A DNA stretch of 5,752 nucleotides, from positions 1 through 5,752 of the forward strand of contig CAJMNK010000093.1 in the NCBI GenBank assembly GCA_905214905.1. Reading direction: 5' to 3'. The position numbers were made by a program, and so were the translations under genes. The notes below the pieces were generated by a model. The model was given only the letters and a program-made list of their open reading frames with translations, had not been told where the DNA came from and did not search any database. Origin of the DNA: an uncultured bacterium (lineage in GTDB: Bacteria > Actinomycetota > Coriobacteriia > Coriobacteriales > Coriobacteriaceae). Of this stretch, positions 5,281-5,752 are shown piece after piece. Within the stretch, counting starts at the first letter, position 1; each line of letters starts with the position of its first letter.

Positions 5281-5752
5281 CTATTTGCTCCCGATATCGA
5301 TCGTTCGTCTGCAGTCGGTTTTCTTTCCGCTGCGCCCGCCAGTTTGCGATGAGTCGCGCACCGTGTGAAGCTCAACACGGATGAAATACAAATATAATCC
5401 CCCCTTGCACTGTGTTGATAAATATTGCTCGTCGAACTCATCTGAACTGGGCTTTCTTGCATAGAACTGCCTGAACCTGAGCGTTTTCGGGTATCGCATT
5501 GCCCGATCGAGCACCATCGCGACCTTCTCAAGCTTGTCCTCGGGCGGACTCATAGCCACAGCCCCGCATGTCGTCCCGGTTGGAGCCGGGATGAGCCCTC
5601 AGGAAGCACTGCATGAAGTAGCGCATCCGGTTCACGGGCCCCAGCGGGTTCTGGCCGTCGGGAACGCCCTTGAGCAGCTTCGCGTTGTAGTGCTGGCTCT
5701 TCAGTGACAGATTGTTGACGGGAGCCGTGTGGCGCCCGGCTCCATGTCGTGG
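5281..5752 (-). pseudogene. Probable transposase remnant (C-terminal part), frameshifted, runs off the window
   Basis: On the minus strand, one frame is open from the window edge to a stop at 5528-5530 (74 residues) and reads sensibly up to about 5560: VNNLSLKSQHYN, then DGQNPLGPVNRM, FMQCFLRAHPGSNRDDMRG. It then becomes nonsense. A second frame picks up at about 5553 with MSPPEDKLEKVAMVLDRAM and then RYPKTLRFRQFYARKPSSDE, and ends at 5281. Together they read as one protein tail broken by an indel near 5545-5560. The wording (a short basic domain, then DDMRG and a final PKTLRFRQFY-like helix) reminds me of IS transposase C-termini, but I cannot assign a family. The real end of the old gene is probably near 5440-5400; residues beyond that look random. 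The second frame alone (GTG 5559 or ATG 5551-5553) might be read as a 90-92-residue gene but has no good ribosome site. Confidence 0.45.

Noticed and set aside
5361..5380. Hairpin CCGTGT/ACACGG as a terminator of the ATPase-nuclease operon
   Set aside because: Only 6 bp with an 8-base loop and no T-run on either strand. No clear intrinsic terminator is visible after 5258.
5393..5398. Perfect TATAAT on the plus strand
   Set aside because: No -35 at a usable distance, no extended TG, and no credible plus-strand gene downstream; probably chance in an AT-rich stretch at the end of the transposase-like remnant.

Overview
The window looks like a chromosomal segment of a high-GC Gram-positive gut actinobacterium, most likely a Collinsella-like member of the Coriobacteriia. 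This is inferred from the codon use and sequence of galE and of the Tat-exported coiled-coil cell-wall hydrolase. No search could be run, so the taxonomy is provisional.

Layout. Positions 1-1312 hold a minus-strand gene for a secreted PcsB/CwlO-like coiled-coil protein with a C-terminal CHAP/NlpC-P60-type cysteine hydrolase domain, ending in an intrinsic terminator at 11-47. A divergent intergenic region (1313-1580) separates it from plus-strand galE (1581-2642), a full-length UDP-glucose 4-epimerase. These two genes look like ordinary chromosome. Downstream of galE lie two related nested palindromes (2652-2689 and 2723-2753) and a strong plus-strand terminator (2756-2788).

From about 2788 onward the sequence is accessory. 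A minus-strand remnant of an IS3-family element (OrfA start, frameshifted, cut at its A-run) abuts the galE terminator, and its probable outer end at 3097 cuts a tiny minus-strand reading frame (3095-3217). A plus-strand promoter (3229-3257) then leads into a tightly coupled two-gene operon: an OLD/AAA_15-type ABC-like ATPase without a TOPRIM domain (3299-4597), and a cysteine-rich protein with a D-x12-E-x-K nuclease-like motif (4590-5258). The second gene starts at a TTG that overlaps the end of the first. On the right (5281-5752) is a frameshifted minus-strand reading frame that looks like the tail of another transposase and runs off the window.

How the genes fit together. Murein remodelling (hydrolase) and sugar-nucleotide supply (galE) both serve the cell envelope, but they are divergently transcribed and not obviously co-regulated. 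The ATPase/nuclease pair is the exciting part. Its arrangement (stand-alone SMC-like ATPase, translationally coupled small nuclease, foreign codon use, mobile-element debris on both sides) resembles two-gene anti-phage systems such as Septu or PARIS. However, the effector is neither an HNH nor an evident TOPRIM protein, so this may be an undescribed or poorly described defence type. Function in defence is inference.
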